Shown: positions 27,297-38,570 of the stretch, in pieces
Layout of the letters: each line of letters starts with the position of its first letter
Numbering within the stretch: the first letter of the stretch is position 1
From: Kangiella spongicola
Lineage (GTDB): Bacteria > Pseudomonadota > Gammaproteobacteria > Enterobacterales > Kangiellaceae
DNA length: 64,000 bases
Assembly (NCBI RefSeq): GCF_003194565.2
Contig: NZ_QICH01000004.1
Span: 19,638 to 83,637, forward strand
Direction: 5' to 3'
Program-made: the position numbers and the translations under genes
Notes under the pieces: generated by a model
Databases searched by the model: none
Seen by the model: the letters and a program-made list of their open reading frames with translations, nothing else
What the model was told of the DNA's origin: nothing

Positions 27297-29465
27297 ATGA
27301 AGAAGATATTGTCAGCTGTAGCTCTTTCAGTAGCAACAGCCGCATCGCCATTGATGGCAGACGAAGGTATGTGGCAGCCAAACCAACTACCTCAAATCGA
27401 AGATCAGCTTAAAGAAGCTGGTTTAGAAATCGACCCAAAAAACCTAACCAAGCTCACAGAGTTCCCGATGGGAGCCGTGATTAGTTTAGGTGGCTGTACT
27501 GCTTCATTCCTATCACCAAAGGGATTAGTAGCGACAAACCACCACTGTGCCTACGGTAGTATTCAATTTAACTCTACAGCTGAAAATAACTTACTAGAAA
27601 AAGGTTTTTTGGCAAAAGACTTCTCAGAAGAATTAGCAGCAGCCCCAGGCTCGCGTGTTTATGTGACTACAGATGTTACAAACGTTACAGACAGCATTAA
27701 CGATGGTTTAACAGACGAAATGTCTGGCATGGATCGTTATAAGGCCGTCGAAACTAAAGAAAAATCTTTAGTTGCAGACTGCGAAGCTGAAGAAGGTTTC
27801 CGCTGTAATGTGTACTCTTTCCACGGTGGTTTAGAGTATTACTTAATCAAGCAAATGGAAATCCGTGACGTACGCTTAGTTTATGCACCGTCTTCACACA
27901 TTGGTAAATATGGTGGCGACGTTGATAACTGGATGTGGCCTCGTCATACCGGTGACTTCGCTTTTTATCGTGCCTATGTTGGTAAAGATGGTAAGCCTGC
28001 AGACTTTTCAAAAGACAACGTACCTTACGAGCCAGAGCATTTCTTAAAAGTTAACGCCAACGGTGTTGCTGAGAATGATTTTGTTATGGTTACTGGCTAT
28101 CCAGGCCGCACAAACCGCTACCGCACTAGCGCTGAGGTAGAGAACCAATTCGAGTGGAGCTACCCTACTTTCCGCACGATTTTGCATAAATATATCGATA
28201 TTATTAAAGAGAACGCACCAGAAGGTAGCGACGCGCGCGTTAAGTACGCTAGCACACTAGCTGGCTTAAACAACGCCGAGAAAAACTGGGGCAGCATGAT
28301 CGAGAGCTATGGCAAAGGTGATTTGCTTGAGCGTAAGCAAAAGCTAGAAGCAGAGCTTGAAGCCTGGTTGCTTGATAACCCTGAGATGAAGGAAAAACAC
28401 GGCGATGCGCTTGCAGCTCTAGATGCTTTAATTAAAGAAGATCTGAAAGACCAAGCTGTTCAGATGAAAAAATGGGGCATGAACCGCGATACATTGAGCG
28501 GAACAGCGGCACGACTTTATCGCCTTGCCATTGAAAGCGAAAAACCAGATGCAGAGCGAGAGCCTGGCTATCAAGAGCGTGATTTAACACGTATCAAAGA
28601 AGGCCTCAAACGCATGAACCGCCGCTGGGATGCTGATGTTGAAAAAGCCTTATACAAGCACTTTGTAGCCGTTTACGCGGAGTTGCCAGCCAAAGATCGT
28701 GTTAAAAGCTATGACAAATACATGGGAATCAGTGGTAAGTTCAACGCTGATAAGTTTAATCGCAAGGTCGATGACATGTTCGCAAAAACAAAGCTTACCG
28801 ATCAAGACGTTCGTTTAAGCTGGGTTGGCAAGTCAGTAGAAGACTTTAAGAACTCTGACGATCCGTTCATCCAGCTTGCTGTTGCGACATATGATGAAAA
28901 GCACGAAAAAGAGCTTAAAGACAAAGAGCAGTCAGGTAAGTTCAAGAAGTTACGTCCGCAATACATGGCAGCCATCATCGACTTCTATAAGTCTAAAGGC
29001 AAGCCTGTGTACGCTGACGCTAATAGCACACTTCGTGTGACTTACGGTAACGTCAAAGGTTACTCGCCTCAAGACGGCATGTTAGCGACTCCATTTACCA
29101 CGCTCGAAGGTATTAGCGCTAAACATACTGGTGAAGAGCCATTTAACTCACCACAGAAGCAGCTTGAGCTGATTAAAAACAAGACTTACGGTGAGTACGA
29201 AGACTCAGCGCTAAACAGCGTCCAAGTCAACTTCCTATCAACAGTGGACACTACGGGCGGTAACTCAGGTTCACCAACAATGAATGCCAATGCTGAGTTT
29301 GTAGGCTTATTATTTGATGGTGTTTATGAGTCAATCATTGGTGATTGGGACTACAACCCAGAACTCAATCGCTCAATACACGTTAGTAGCGCCTATATGT
29401 TATGGGTAATGGAGCATGTTGATAATGCACAAAACCTCATTAAAGAAATGAAGATTGTTAGATAA
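27297..29465 (+). CDS. S46-family dipeptidyl-peptidase (DPP7-like)
   Basis: Exported serine peptidase that releases dipeptides from the N-terminus of oligopeptides in the periplasm. Signal peptide MKKILSAVALSVATAASPLMA, then the chymotrypsin-like half with NHHCAYG (His83 catalytic; Cys84 likely paired with Cys67), the Asp block GGDVDNWMWPRHTGDF (206-221), a long helical domain (about 280-580), and the Ser657 box TTGGNSGSPTMNANAEF. In the known enzymes the residue 18 after this Ser decides specificity: Gly in DPP7, Arg in DPP11. Here it is Gly675, which suggests DPP7-type preference for hydrophobic residues. The 722-residue length matches. A strong hairpin terminator follows. AGGGGA precedes the ATG. 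Confidence 0.94.
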   Translation: MKKILSAVALSVATAASPLMADEGMWQPNQLPQIEDQLKEAGLEIDPKNLTKLTEFPMGAVISLGGCTASFLSPKGLVATNHHCAYGSIQFNSTAENNLLEKGFLAKDFSEELAAAPGSRVYVTTDVTNVTDSINDGLTDEMSGMDRYKAVETKEKSLVADCEAEEGFRCNVYSFHGGLEYYLIKQMEIRDVRLVYAPSSHIGKYGGDVDNWMWPRHTGDFAFYRAYVGKDGKPADFSKDNVPYEPEHFLKVNANGVAENDFVMVTGYPGRTNRYRTSAEVENQFEWSYPTFRTILHKYIDIIKENAPEGSDARVKYASTLAGLNNAEKNWGSMIESYGKGDLLERKQKLEAELEAWLLDNPEMKEKHGDALAALDALIKEDLKDQAVQMKKWGMNRDTLSGTAARLYRLAIESEKPDAEREPGYQERDLTRIKEGLKRMNRRWDADVEKALYKHFVAVYAELPAKDRVKSYDKYMGISGKFNADKFNRKVDDMFAKTKLTDQDVRLSWVGKSVEDFKNSDDPFIQLAVATYDEKHEKELKDKEQSGKFKKLRPQYMAAIIDFYKSKGKPVYADANSTLRVTYGNVKGYSPQDGMLATPFTTLEGISAKHTGEEPFNSPQKQLELIKNKTYGEYEDSALNSVQVNFLSTVDTTGGNSGSPTMNANAEFVGLLFDGVYESIIGDWDYNPELNRSIHVSSAYMLWVMEHVDNAQNLIKEMKIVR

Positions 29466-29512
29466 GAAATTGATTTAACAAATACTCACATTTCAACAAT
29501 GTAAAAAAGTTT

Positions 29513-29539
29513 AAGAGCAGCCCTAGGGCTGCTCTTTTT
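29513..29539 (+). terminator. Intrinsic terminator of the S46 peptidase gene
   Basis: AAGAGCAGCCC (29513-29523) and GGGCTGCTCTT (29526-29536) form a very stable stem, followed by TTTG and a T/A-rich tail. It is 48 bases after the stop codon. Confidence 0.92.
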
Positions 29540-29563
29540 GTATATATTTTAAACAATATAACA

Positions 29564-30118
29564 ATGATTTCAGAGCTAAAGCACTATAATGCAGCTGTTT
29601 ATTCCACACCGACAAAGGTCTTTGCTTTGATGTCCAACAATTTTGATTACAACGATTCACTAAACATACAGGAAGGTTCTGTGATACATCGTTGTGCGTC
29701 TATAATAGAATCCCACAACCAGATACTGTGCGTGAAGTTCCCCTATAACGTTGAGCTCTGCGAAGACTTTTTTGTGGCTAACGACCAACATATTTCATCT
29801 GAATATCATCAACACCACGCCAAGTCGCCACAGTTATTAGTAATATTAGACGGTATCGCTGACTGGTCTTCTGACTGTCGGACTTACTTAAAATCAGAAA
29901 CCCACCAAAGTTTATACAGCGCCATTGCTTTCACCTTAAGCACGGGCAATATGTCGGTGCTGGAGAAGCACTATCTCGAGCTAGTTTATACCAACCAACT
30001 ACAAAACAACGCTACCAAACTGTCTCAAAGATACCCAATTGGTATCTTTTCAAATAAGAATGATGCTTTACGCTGGTTAGAATCTAGACCTAGTAGAAAC
30101 AAGATTGGTAAACCTTAA
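29564..30118 (+). CDS. Unknown protein, possibly STAS-like
   Basis: I do not recognise this 184-residue cytosolic protein. No signal peptide or membrane helix. The C-terminal part (RYPIGIFSNKNDALRWLES) resembles the last helix of SpoIIAA/STAS-like domains, where a phrase such as 'deALaWL' is common, and a central hydrophobic strand (QLLVILDGIADWS) fits such a fold; this is a weak by-eye match. The start is uncertain: ATG 29564 lacks a ribosome binding site, and an internal ATG at 29630 gives MSNNFDYNDS. It is 56 bases upstream of the GGDEF-EAL gene on the same strand, so the pair may be cotranscribed and functionally linked (inference). Confidence 0.6.
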   Translation: MISELKHYNAAVYSTPTKVFALMSNNFDYNDSLNIQEGSVIHRCASIIESHNQILCVKFPYNVELCEDFFVANDQHISSEYHQHHAKSPQLLVILDGIADWSSDCRTYLKSETHQSLYSAIAFTLSTGNMSVLEKHYLELVYTNQLQNNATKLSQRYPIGIFSNKNDALRWLESRPSRNKIGKP

Positions 30119-30174
30119 TCATATTGCTAAAACACCGCAAAAATAATAAAGTGGTGTAATTGAGGGGGACAATT

Positions 30175-32841
30175 GTGCATAGATTGAACTTTAAAGCTCT
30201 AGTGCTGGTGGCTTGCTTGTTCCTACTTCAACTGTTCGCAACTAGAGCTAAAGCTGACCATGATAATGAAGAACCCGTACGTTCTTTAAGGGTTGCTATG
30301 TTCCACGCGCCCCCTATTATGGAAGTGAACCCAGATGGTAGTTATAGTGGCTTTATGGTTGAGCTGCTGGACGAGCTTGCTAAGCTTGAACACTGGGAGC
30401 TTGAATGGGTCAGACTTTATTGGCCAGAAGTCATTCCTGCCGCATTAAATAATCAAATAGACCTTATCCCTTTTATTTCTTATTCCGAAGAACGCGCTAA
30501 ATATTTAGACTATAACGATATAGGCATCCTAACCGGCTGGGGACAGGTTTTTGTCCATCGCTCAGAAGAAACTCCGAAAAATATTCTTGGCTTATCTGGC
30601 AAAACTATAGCCATTATCAAAAATGAAATCTATGGAGAAAAGCTGGCCGGATTGTGCGAGCTTTTTATTATTGAGTGTAACTTTATTGAGGTTAGTACTT
30701 ACGAAGAAGCCTTTGAGCTGCTACAGAGCAGGAAAGTCAGTGCTTTCGTAACCAGCAACCTAGTGAGCTATGGCTATTCTAATAATTTCGTAAAAAAGAC
30801 TCCTATTGCCTTTGAGCCGAGAAAAGTACTCTTTGCCACTGCAAAAAACACTAACGCTAGCCTATTAAAAACCATTGATCACTACACTAAGCTTTGGCGT
30901 TACGATAAGGAGTCGCCCTACTTTGCCCTAAAACAAAAGTACCTATCTGAAATAGAGCAAGACCAACCTATCCCACCATGGGTTATTTATGTTCTATTGG
31001 CTGTTCTCGGACTTTTGCTCATGCTAGCCCTAATTTCTTTATTATTACGCCAGCAAGTAAAGATAAAAACCCAGCATATAGAAGAGCAAAGCGATAAAAT
31101 TCGTCAGATTATTAACCTTGTACCACACATGATTTTCGCCACAAACGCTAACGGTAAGTTAATTCTAGCAAACCGCTACGCTTCTAAGTTTTTTGGTATC
31201 GATAGATCGAATAAAAAACATCACGATAAAAAAGACATACTGGAAAAAGCTCAAAAAGCGGCTAATCTTTTTGATGACGAAGAATTGTTATTACGACGTG
31301 ATGCTCATGCCCTGCAAAAAGAAATAGAAACCTATAATGTTGATGATGAAAAATTTGTATTAAACGTCTCAAAAGTCCCTTTTATTGCACGTTATAGCAG
31401 AACCCCCTCTGTAGTGACTGTGGGCGTTGACATCACCGAATCAAAAGCCTACGAAAACCAAATCAAACACATGGCGCAACATGACTTGTTAACAGGTTTA
31501 CCAAACAAGCTCTTGCTTAATGATCGATTGGAACAATCCTTAGTATTAACAAAGAGTTATGGGCATAGTGGCGCCGTCTTATTTATCGATTTGGATTATT
31601 TTAAAAACATCAACGACTCTCTAGGACACGCTATAGGCGATGAGCTTTTAAAAGAAGTGGCTCGTCGTATTAAATCCCAAGTTAGAGAAGGAGACACTGT
31701 AGCACGCCACAGTGGCGATGAATTTATTGTTCACCTAAACCACTTAAGTGGTCACCCTTCAAAAGCAGAAAGCTTCGCAAAAAATATAGCTGAGGCTATT
31801 AATTTCGCAATAGCGCAGGAGTATGAGTTTGAAGGCAATAAACTTTTTACAACTGCAAGTATCGGGATTGTGATCTACCCTAGTAGCGCCAAGACTGTTG
31901 AATCTATAATTAAGCGTGCTGAAACCGCTATGTACTACGCCGAATCGATGGGAAGAAATCGCTATGCGGTATTCACAAGAGCCATGGAAAAGGCTGTGGT
32001 TAGACGGCAAGTGCTCGAAAGTGAGTTACACAAAGCACTGCAAGAGTCTCGGTTTATCTTAAGGTTTCAGCCTCAAATTGCCGACGATGACTATAAATGC
32101 ATCGGCGCAGAAGCTCTACTCCGCTGGAGCCACCCAACCGAGGGAATTGTTTCGCCTACAGAGTTTATTCCAATTGCTGAGCAAAATCATTTAATCATCC
32201 CTATTGGCGAGTGGGTACTTAAGCAAGTCTGTCACCAAATCAAATATTGGTTAGAAACTTATGGTTACTCCCCTTTCATTACTGTGAATTTATCGGCTGT
32301 TCAAATCCGAAATTCTGATTTAGTGCATTATATTGAGAAGCTACTAGAGCAAACTCAAATACCTCCACATTTGTTAGAGTTAGAGATAACCGAGACCGTG
32401 CTTCTCCACGAAGGAAGGGCTTCTATAGAAGTCCTGAATCAGCTAAGAAACCTTGGCTTAAAGCTTTCGATTGATGACTTTGGTACCGGCTACTCGTCGC
32501 TCAATTATCTTAAAAGATTGCCACTAGACAAACTTAAGATTGACCGCTCCTTCGTAAAAGATATTCCCGGCGATCCAGATAGCGAAACTATTATTAACAC
32601 TATCATCAATATGAGCCACGACATGGGGTTAGAAGTTATTGCTGAAGGTGTAGAAACAAAAGAGCAGTTAAATTATCTACTGGCTGAACAGTGCTGTTTA
32701 TTTCAAGGTTTTTACTTTGATCCGCCATTATCACTAAAGCAATTCGAAACAAAATACTTTGATAACCTTCATCATAGCGTTCTGTTTGATAACAAGGTTG
32801 TCAGCCTAAAAGAATATTCCAAAAAGGCTAAAAAGCACTAA
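30175..32841 (+). CDS. Membrane-bound diguanylate cyclase/phosphodiesterase with periplasmic solute-binding sensor
   Basis: Sensor enzyme for cyclic-di-GMP turnover. After a signal helix (residues 6-25) residues about 33-250 form an SBP_bac_3 solute-binding domain (VAMFHAPPIMEVNPDGSYSG, ALNNQIDLIPFIS). A membrane helix (about 262-290) and a PAS-like segment (LVPHMIFATNANGKLILANR) lead to a GGDEF domain with SGDEF at 513-517 and an EAL domain with EALLRW from Glu646, ETVLLHEG and DDFGTGYSSLNYLKRLPLDKLKIDR. EAL metal-site motifs look intact, so phosphodiesterase activity is expected; the SGDEF variant may still be active. GAGGGGG six bases upstream favours the GTG at 30175 over the TTG at 30160, giving 888 residues. 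A two-way terminator follows. Confidence 0.9.
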   Translation: MHRLNFKALVLVACLFLLQLFATRAKADHDNEEPVRSLRVAMFHAPPIMEVNPDGSYSGFMVELLDELAKLEHWELEWVRLYWPEVIPAALNNQIDLIPFISYSEERAKYLDYNDIGILTGWGQVFVHRSEETPKNILGLSGKTIAIIKNEIYGEKLAGLCELFIIECNFIEVSTYEEAFELLQSRKVSAFVTSNLVSYGYSNNFVKKTPIAFEPRKVLFATAKNTNASLLKTIDHYTKLWRYDKESPYFALKQKYLSEIEQDQPIPPWVIYVLLAVLGLLLMLALISLLLRQQVKIKTQHIEEQSDKIRQIINLVPHMIFATNANGKLILANRYASKFFGIDRSNKKHHDKKDILEKAQKAANLFDDEELLLRRDAHALQKEIETYNVDDEKFVLNVSKVPFIARYSRTPSVVTVGVDITESKAYENQIKHMAQHDLLTGLPNKLLLNDRLEQSLVLTKSYGHSGAVLFIDLDYFKNINDSLGHAIGDELLKEVARRIKSQVREGDTVARHSGDEFIVHLNHLSGHPSKAESFAKNIAEAINFAIAQEYEFEGNKLFTTASIGIVIYPSSAKTVESIIKRAETAMYYAESMGRNRYAVFTRAMEKAVVRRQVLESELHKALQESRFILRFQPQIADDDYKCIGAEALLRWSHPTEGIVSPTEFIPIAEQNHLIIPIGEWVLKQVCHQIKYWLETYGYSPFITVNLSAVQIRNSDLVHYIEKLLEQTQIPPHLLELEITETVLLHEGRASIEVLNQLRNLGLKLSIDDFGTGYSSLNYLKRLPLDKLKIDRSFVKDIPGDPDSETIINTIINMSHDMGLEVIAEGVETKEQLNYLLAEQCCLFQGFYFDPPLSLKQFETKYFDNLHHSVLFDNKVVSLKEYSKKAKKH

Positions 32842-32870
32842 ACACTGATAAAGTAAAATAGTACAAACAC

Positions 32871-32899
32871 AAAAAAGCCCGCTTAATGCGGGCTTTTTT
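32871..32899. terminator. Bidirectional terminator between GGDEF-EAL gene and acnB
   Basis: AAAAAAGCCCGC, loop TTAAT, GCGGGCTTTTTT: a perfect 12-bp stem with T-runs on both strands. It serves two convergent genes, ending 30 bases past the plus-strand gene and 11 bases past acnB. Confidence 0.94.
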
Positions 32900-32910
32900 A
32901 GGAGTGCTTA

Positions 32911-35523
32911 CTAGGCACCAACTGTAACTTTATTCGTTACAGGGATAGTCACCTTGTTAGCTTGTTGCTTATACTCTTCCATCTGGTGGAAGTTCATATA
33001 AACATAAATGTCATCCGCCATTGAATCAATCTTCTTAGCGTACTCCATATACTCTTCAACCGAAGGCAGACGACCAATTACAGCAGCTACAGATGCTAAT
33101 TCAGCAGAAGCTAAGTAAACGTTTGCGCCCTGACCTAAGCGGTTCGGGAAGTTACGAGTAGAAGTTGAAACAACTGTAGACTTTGGTGCTACACGTGCTT
33201 GGTTACCCATACACAGTGAACAACCAGGCATCTCTAAACGAGCTCCTGATCGTCCAAAGGTATTGTAATGCCCTTCTTCCATCAGTTGGTGCTCATCCAT
33301 CTTCGTTGGCGGCGCAATCCAAAGACGTGTTGCTAATGTGCCAGGTTCAACATCTTCTAGCAATTTAGCCGCAGCGCGGAAGTGACCAATGTTAGTCATA
33401 CAAGAACCGATGAATACTTCATCAATGGTATCGCCAGCAACTTCGCTTAGTAAACGCGCATCATCTGGATCGTTAGGCGCACAAAGAACAGGCTCTTTTA
33501 AGTTATCCATATCGATTTCGATAACTGCCGTGTACTCAGCATCTTCGTCAGCAGTTAGTAAGCTTGGGTTATCCAACCACTCCTGCATTTTTTCGATACG
33601 ACGAGAGATCGTGCGCTCATCACCGTAACCGTTCGAGATCATCCACTTCAATAGTACGATGTTCGACTCTAGGTATTCGGCAACTGACTCTTCACTAAGT
33701 TTAATAGTACAACCAGCAGCAGAGCGCTCAGCTGAAGCATCAGAAAGCTCGAATGCCTGCTCAGCAGTTAAGTCTTCAAGACCTTCAATCTCAAGAATTC
33801 GGCCAGAGAAGATGTTTTTCTTACCGGCTTTTTCAACAGTAAGAAGACCGTCTTGAATCGCTTGGTAAGGAATTGCGTGTACAAGGTCACGTAATGTAAT
33901 ACCAGGCTGACGCTTACCTTTAAAGCGAACCAAAACTGACTCAGGCATATCAAGTGGCATAACACCTGTGGCAGCTGCGAAAGCAACCAAACCAGAACCC
34001 GCTGGGAACGAAATACCTAATGGGAAACGCGTATGTGAGTCACCACCCGTACCAACTGTGTCAGGTAGCAACATACGGTTCAACCAGCTGTGGATAATAC
34101 CGTCGCCAGGACGCAATGAAACACCACCACGATTCATAATGAAGTCAGGTAATGTGTGTTGCGTATCTACATCAACAGGCTTTGGATATGCTGCTGTGTG
34201 ACAGAATGACTGCATCACTAAATCAGCAGAGAAGCCTAAGCAAGCCAAGTCTTTCAGCTCATCACGAGTCATAGGACCTGTGGTATCTTGCGAGCCAACA
34301 GTTGTCATTTTTGGAACGCAGTATTGACCGGCACGAACACCTTCAACACCACAAGCACGACCAACCATTTTCTGAGCCAATGTATAACCTTTACCTGTAT
34401 CCTTAACGTCTTCAGCGTTACGGAACAAATCATTAGCTTCAAGGCCCATATACTCACGAGCACGCTCAGTTAAACCACGACCAATAATTAACGGAATACG
34501 TCCGCCAGCTTGAACTTCGTCGAAAATCACTTTGCTGTCGTATTCGAACTCAGCAATAACTTCGCCGTTTTTAGTAACTTTACCTTCGTATGGGTAGAAG
34601 TCGATAACGTCACCCATCTCCATTTTAGATACGTCTAGCTCAACCGGCATAGCGCCTGCATCTTTCATGGTGTTATAGAAAATTGGTGCGATATTACTAC
34701 CGAAACAGAAACCACCAGCGCGTTTGTTAGGAACGTGCGGGATATCGTTACCCATCAACCACAAGACAGAGTTAGTGGCAGATTTACGCGAAGAGCCAGT
34801 ACCAACTACATCGCCTACATAAACGATTGGGTGACCTTTTTCTTCAAGCTTTTCGATCGTGCTAATAGGACCGATTTCGCCTTCTTTATCAGGAGTGATG
34901 CCTTCACGAGCATTCTTTAACATTGCTAAAGAGTGCAATGGAATATCAGGACGTGACCAAGCGTCTTGCGCTGGAGACAAGTCATCTGTGTTTGTTTCAC
35001 CAGGAACTTTGAACACTGTTAGTGTGATTTTTTCTTCTAGCTTTGGCTTTTTAGTGAACCACTCGCCTTCCGCCCAAGACTTGATCACATCTTTAGCTAC
35101 TTGGTTGCCTTTGTCTGCTTTCTCAGCAACATCATGGAACGCGTCGAACATTAACAAAGTGTCTTTCAACTGCTCGCCCGCTAGCTCTGCTAAGTCTTTA
35201 TCGTCTAAAAGCTCAACCAAAGTTGCGATGTTATAACCACCAAGCATAGTACCTAATAGTTTCACAGCGTGTTCTTTGTTCACTAAAGGTGATTCTGCTT
35301 CGCCTTTTGCAATCGCCGCTAAAAAACCTGCTTTGACATAAGCAGCTTCATCAACGCCTGGAGGAACACGATCAGTCAATAACTCAACTAAAAACGCTTC
35401 CTCACCAGCAGGTGGGTTTTTCAATAATTCAACAAGCTCGTTGACTTGTTCGGCGCTCAAAGGCAAAGGTGGAATACCTTGCTCAGCACGTTCTGCTACA
35501 TGTTTTCTGTATGCTTCTAACAC
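32911..35523 (-). CDS. acnB: Aconitate hydratase B
   Basis: Main TCA-cycle aconitase (citrate to isocitrate), also able to hydrate 2-methylisocitrate in many relatives. The 870-residue length and the order of domains (HEAT-like N-terminal domain 1-160, then swivelling domain 4 at about 165-375, then the catalytic part) are the AcnB arrangement, not AcnA. Motifs include GDVVGTGSSRKSATNS, the 4Fe-4S ligand blocks EVFIGSCMTNIGHF and GCSLCMGNQ, and TVGTGGDSHTRFPLG. It stands alone on the minus strand between a bidirectional terminator and the purB upstream region. Confidence 0.97.
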   Translation of the reverse strand: MLEAYRKHVAERAEQGIPPLPLSAEQVNELVELLKNPPAGEEAFLVELLTDRVPPGVDEAAYVKAGFLAAIAKGEAESPLVNKEHAVKLLGTMLGGYNIATLVELLDDKDLAELAGEQLKDTLLMFDAFHDVAEKADKGNQVAKDVIKSWAEGEWFTKKPKLEEKITLTVFKVPGETNTDDLSPAQDAWSRPDIPLHSLAMLKNAREGITPDKEGEIGPISTIEKLEEKGHPIVYVGDVVGTGSSRKSATNSVLWLMGNDIPHVPNKRAGGFCFGSNIAPIFYNTMKDAGAMPVELDVSKMEMGDVIDFYPYEGKVTKNGEVIAEFEYDSKVIFDEVQAGGRIPLIIGRGLTERAREYMGLEANDLFRNAEDVKDTGKGYTLAQKMVGRACGVEGVRAGQYCVPKMTTVGSQDTTGPMTRDELKDLACLGFSADLVMQSFCHTAAYPKPVDVDTQHTLPDFIMNRGGVSLRPGDGIIHSWLNRMLLPDTVGTGGDSHTRFPLGISFPAGSGLVAFAAATGVMPLDMPESVLVRFKGKRQPGITLRDLVHAIPYQAIQDGLLTVEKAGKKNIFSGRILEIEGLEDLTAEQAFELSDASAERSAAGCTIKLSEESVAEYLESNIVLLKWMISNGYGDERTISRRIEKMQEWLDNPSLLTADEDAEYTAVIEIDMDNLKEPVLCAPNDPDDARLLSEVAGDTIDEVFIGSCMTNIGHFRAAAKLLEDVEPGTLATRLWIAPPTKMDEHQLMEEGHYNTFGRSGARLEMPGCSLCMGNQARVAPKSTVVSTSTRNFPNRLGQGANVYLASAELASVAAVIGRLPSVEEYMEYAKKIDSMADDIYVYMNFHQMEEYKQQANKVTIPVTNKVTVGA

Positions 35524-37309
<1,786 letters not shown>

Positions 37310-37343
37310 ACTTCACAGATTATATATTGTAAAACAAGTTGTT

Positions 37344-38528
37344 ATGGTGCAGATCGAATCTAATATGTTAGGAGATATGAGTCCAGAGGAATTCCTTTCG
37401 GACTACTGGCAAAAGAAGCCATTGCTTATTCGCGGTGGCTTCTCCGGCGATCCTGCACTCATAACCGCTGAAGAATTGGCGGGATACAGTTTAGATGATG
37501 ATATAGAATCCCGCCTCATTCAAAACAAGGTCAACCGCCAGAATCCTGAGCAACACTCTCAACATCAGCGCTGGCAGCTATCCCATGGACCGCTGCAAGA
37601 AGATACCTTTGAGAATCTCGGCGAAGAAAACTGGACGCTACTCGTTCAGTCCCTAGATTACTTCCACCCGCCTTTACAGGAATTGACTAAAGCCTGTCAC
37701 TTCTTACCCCGTTGGCGCCTTGATGACATAATGGTGTCATTCGCCACAGCAAACGGTGGCGTAGGCCCACACTTGGATAAGTACGATGTGTTTTTAGTTC
37801 AAGGTGAAGGACAAAGACGTTGGCGCGTGGGTTATAAAGGGCAAAAAGTCAGCTCTATCAACCCCCATCCTCAAATTGCTCAAGTAGAGCCTTTCGAGGC
37901 GACGATCGACGTTATAGTCAATCCAGGGGATGTGCTATATATCCCACCTGGAACGCCACACTGGGGCATTTCCATAGACAATAGTATTTGTTACTCAATT
38001 GGCTTTAGAGCGCCCAATATCGGCTCTATTTTGGACTCTATATTAAGCTCCGCTTCGCTAGAGTTTGATAGTTTATGGCACGACGAGGGTAAGCTGAAAA
38101 AGTATCATGCCTTAGGGGCGCTTCACTCAGAGCTTCCCGAGTGGTCGCAACAGGAAATTGCTAAACTTCTCAATAAAAGAGAGTTGCTGATTGCTTCAGG
38201 GAAAACTGTTACTGAGTTAAAATACCCTGAAATGCTTGAAACCGTTAGCCTCGCTAAGTCTCAAGAGTTATCCGAAATTGCTATGTCTGAAGGCGTTGTT
38301 CTGCACCCTCTAGCTAGGATCGCTTATTTTGAATACGAGCAAGCCCTACTAACCTTCATCAATGGTATTTATTTTCAGTTCCCCAAAGGGCTCGCAGAAG
38401 CTATACAAAAACTTAATCAAAACCTAGTATTAAGTAAGAATGAATTAGAAGAGCTGCCTCGGCTGCCACTAGGCGAGTTCTTGACCCACGGCTTTGCCCT
38501 TGGCGCACTAAGCTTGCCTGAAGCTTAG
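37344..38528 (+). CDS. roxA: Ribosomal oxygenase RoxA/YcfD (JmjC-type, hydroxylates ribosomal protein L16)
   Basis: Fe(II)/2-oxoglutarate oxygenase that hydroxylates an arginine in ribosomal protein L16. The JmjC metal site is visible: HLDKYDVFLVQGEGQRRW (His-x-Asp) and DVLYIPPGTPHWGIS with the distal His. Upstream FLSDYWQKKPLLIRGGF matches the family's opening; downstream there is the dimerisation and winged-helix-like C-terminal region. The frame is open back to 37275 inside purB; I start at ATG 37344 (394 residues), with 37365 also possible, because E. coli YcfD has only about a dozen residues before the FL..WQKKP block. No strong ribosome binding site is seen, so the start is the weak point. 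Confidence 0.93.
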   Translation: MVQIESNMLGDMSPEEFLSDYWQKKPLLIRGGFSGDPALITAEELAGYSLDDDIESRLIQNKVNRQNPEQHSQHQRWQLSHGPLQEDTFENLGEENWTLLVQSLDYFHPPLQELTKACHFLPRWRLDDIMVSFATANGGVGPHLDKYDVFLVQGEGQRRWRVGYKGQKVSSINPHPQIAQVEPFEATIDVIVNPGDVLYIPPGTPHWGISIDNSICYSIGFRAPNIGSILDSILSSASLEFDSLWHDEGKLKKYHALGALHSELPEWSQQEIAKLLNKRELLIASGKTVTELKYPEMLETVSLAKSQELSEIAMSEGVVLHPLARIAYFEYEQALLTFINGIYFQFPKGLAEAIQKLNQNLVLSKNELEELPRLPLGEFLTHGFALGALSLPEA

Positions 38529-38570
38529 TTTCATAAGCGTTGATAGCAACCAAACCATAGAAGAACCATC

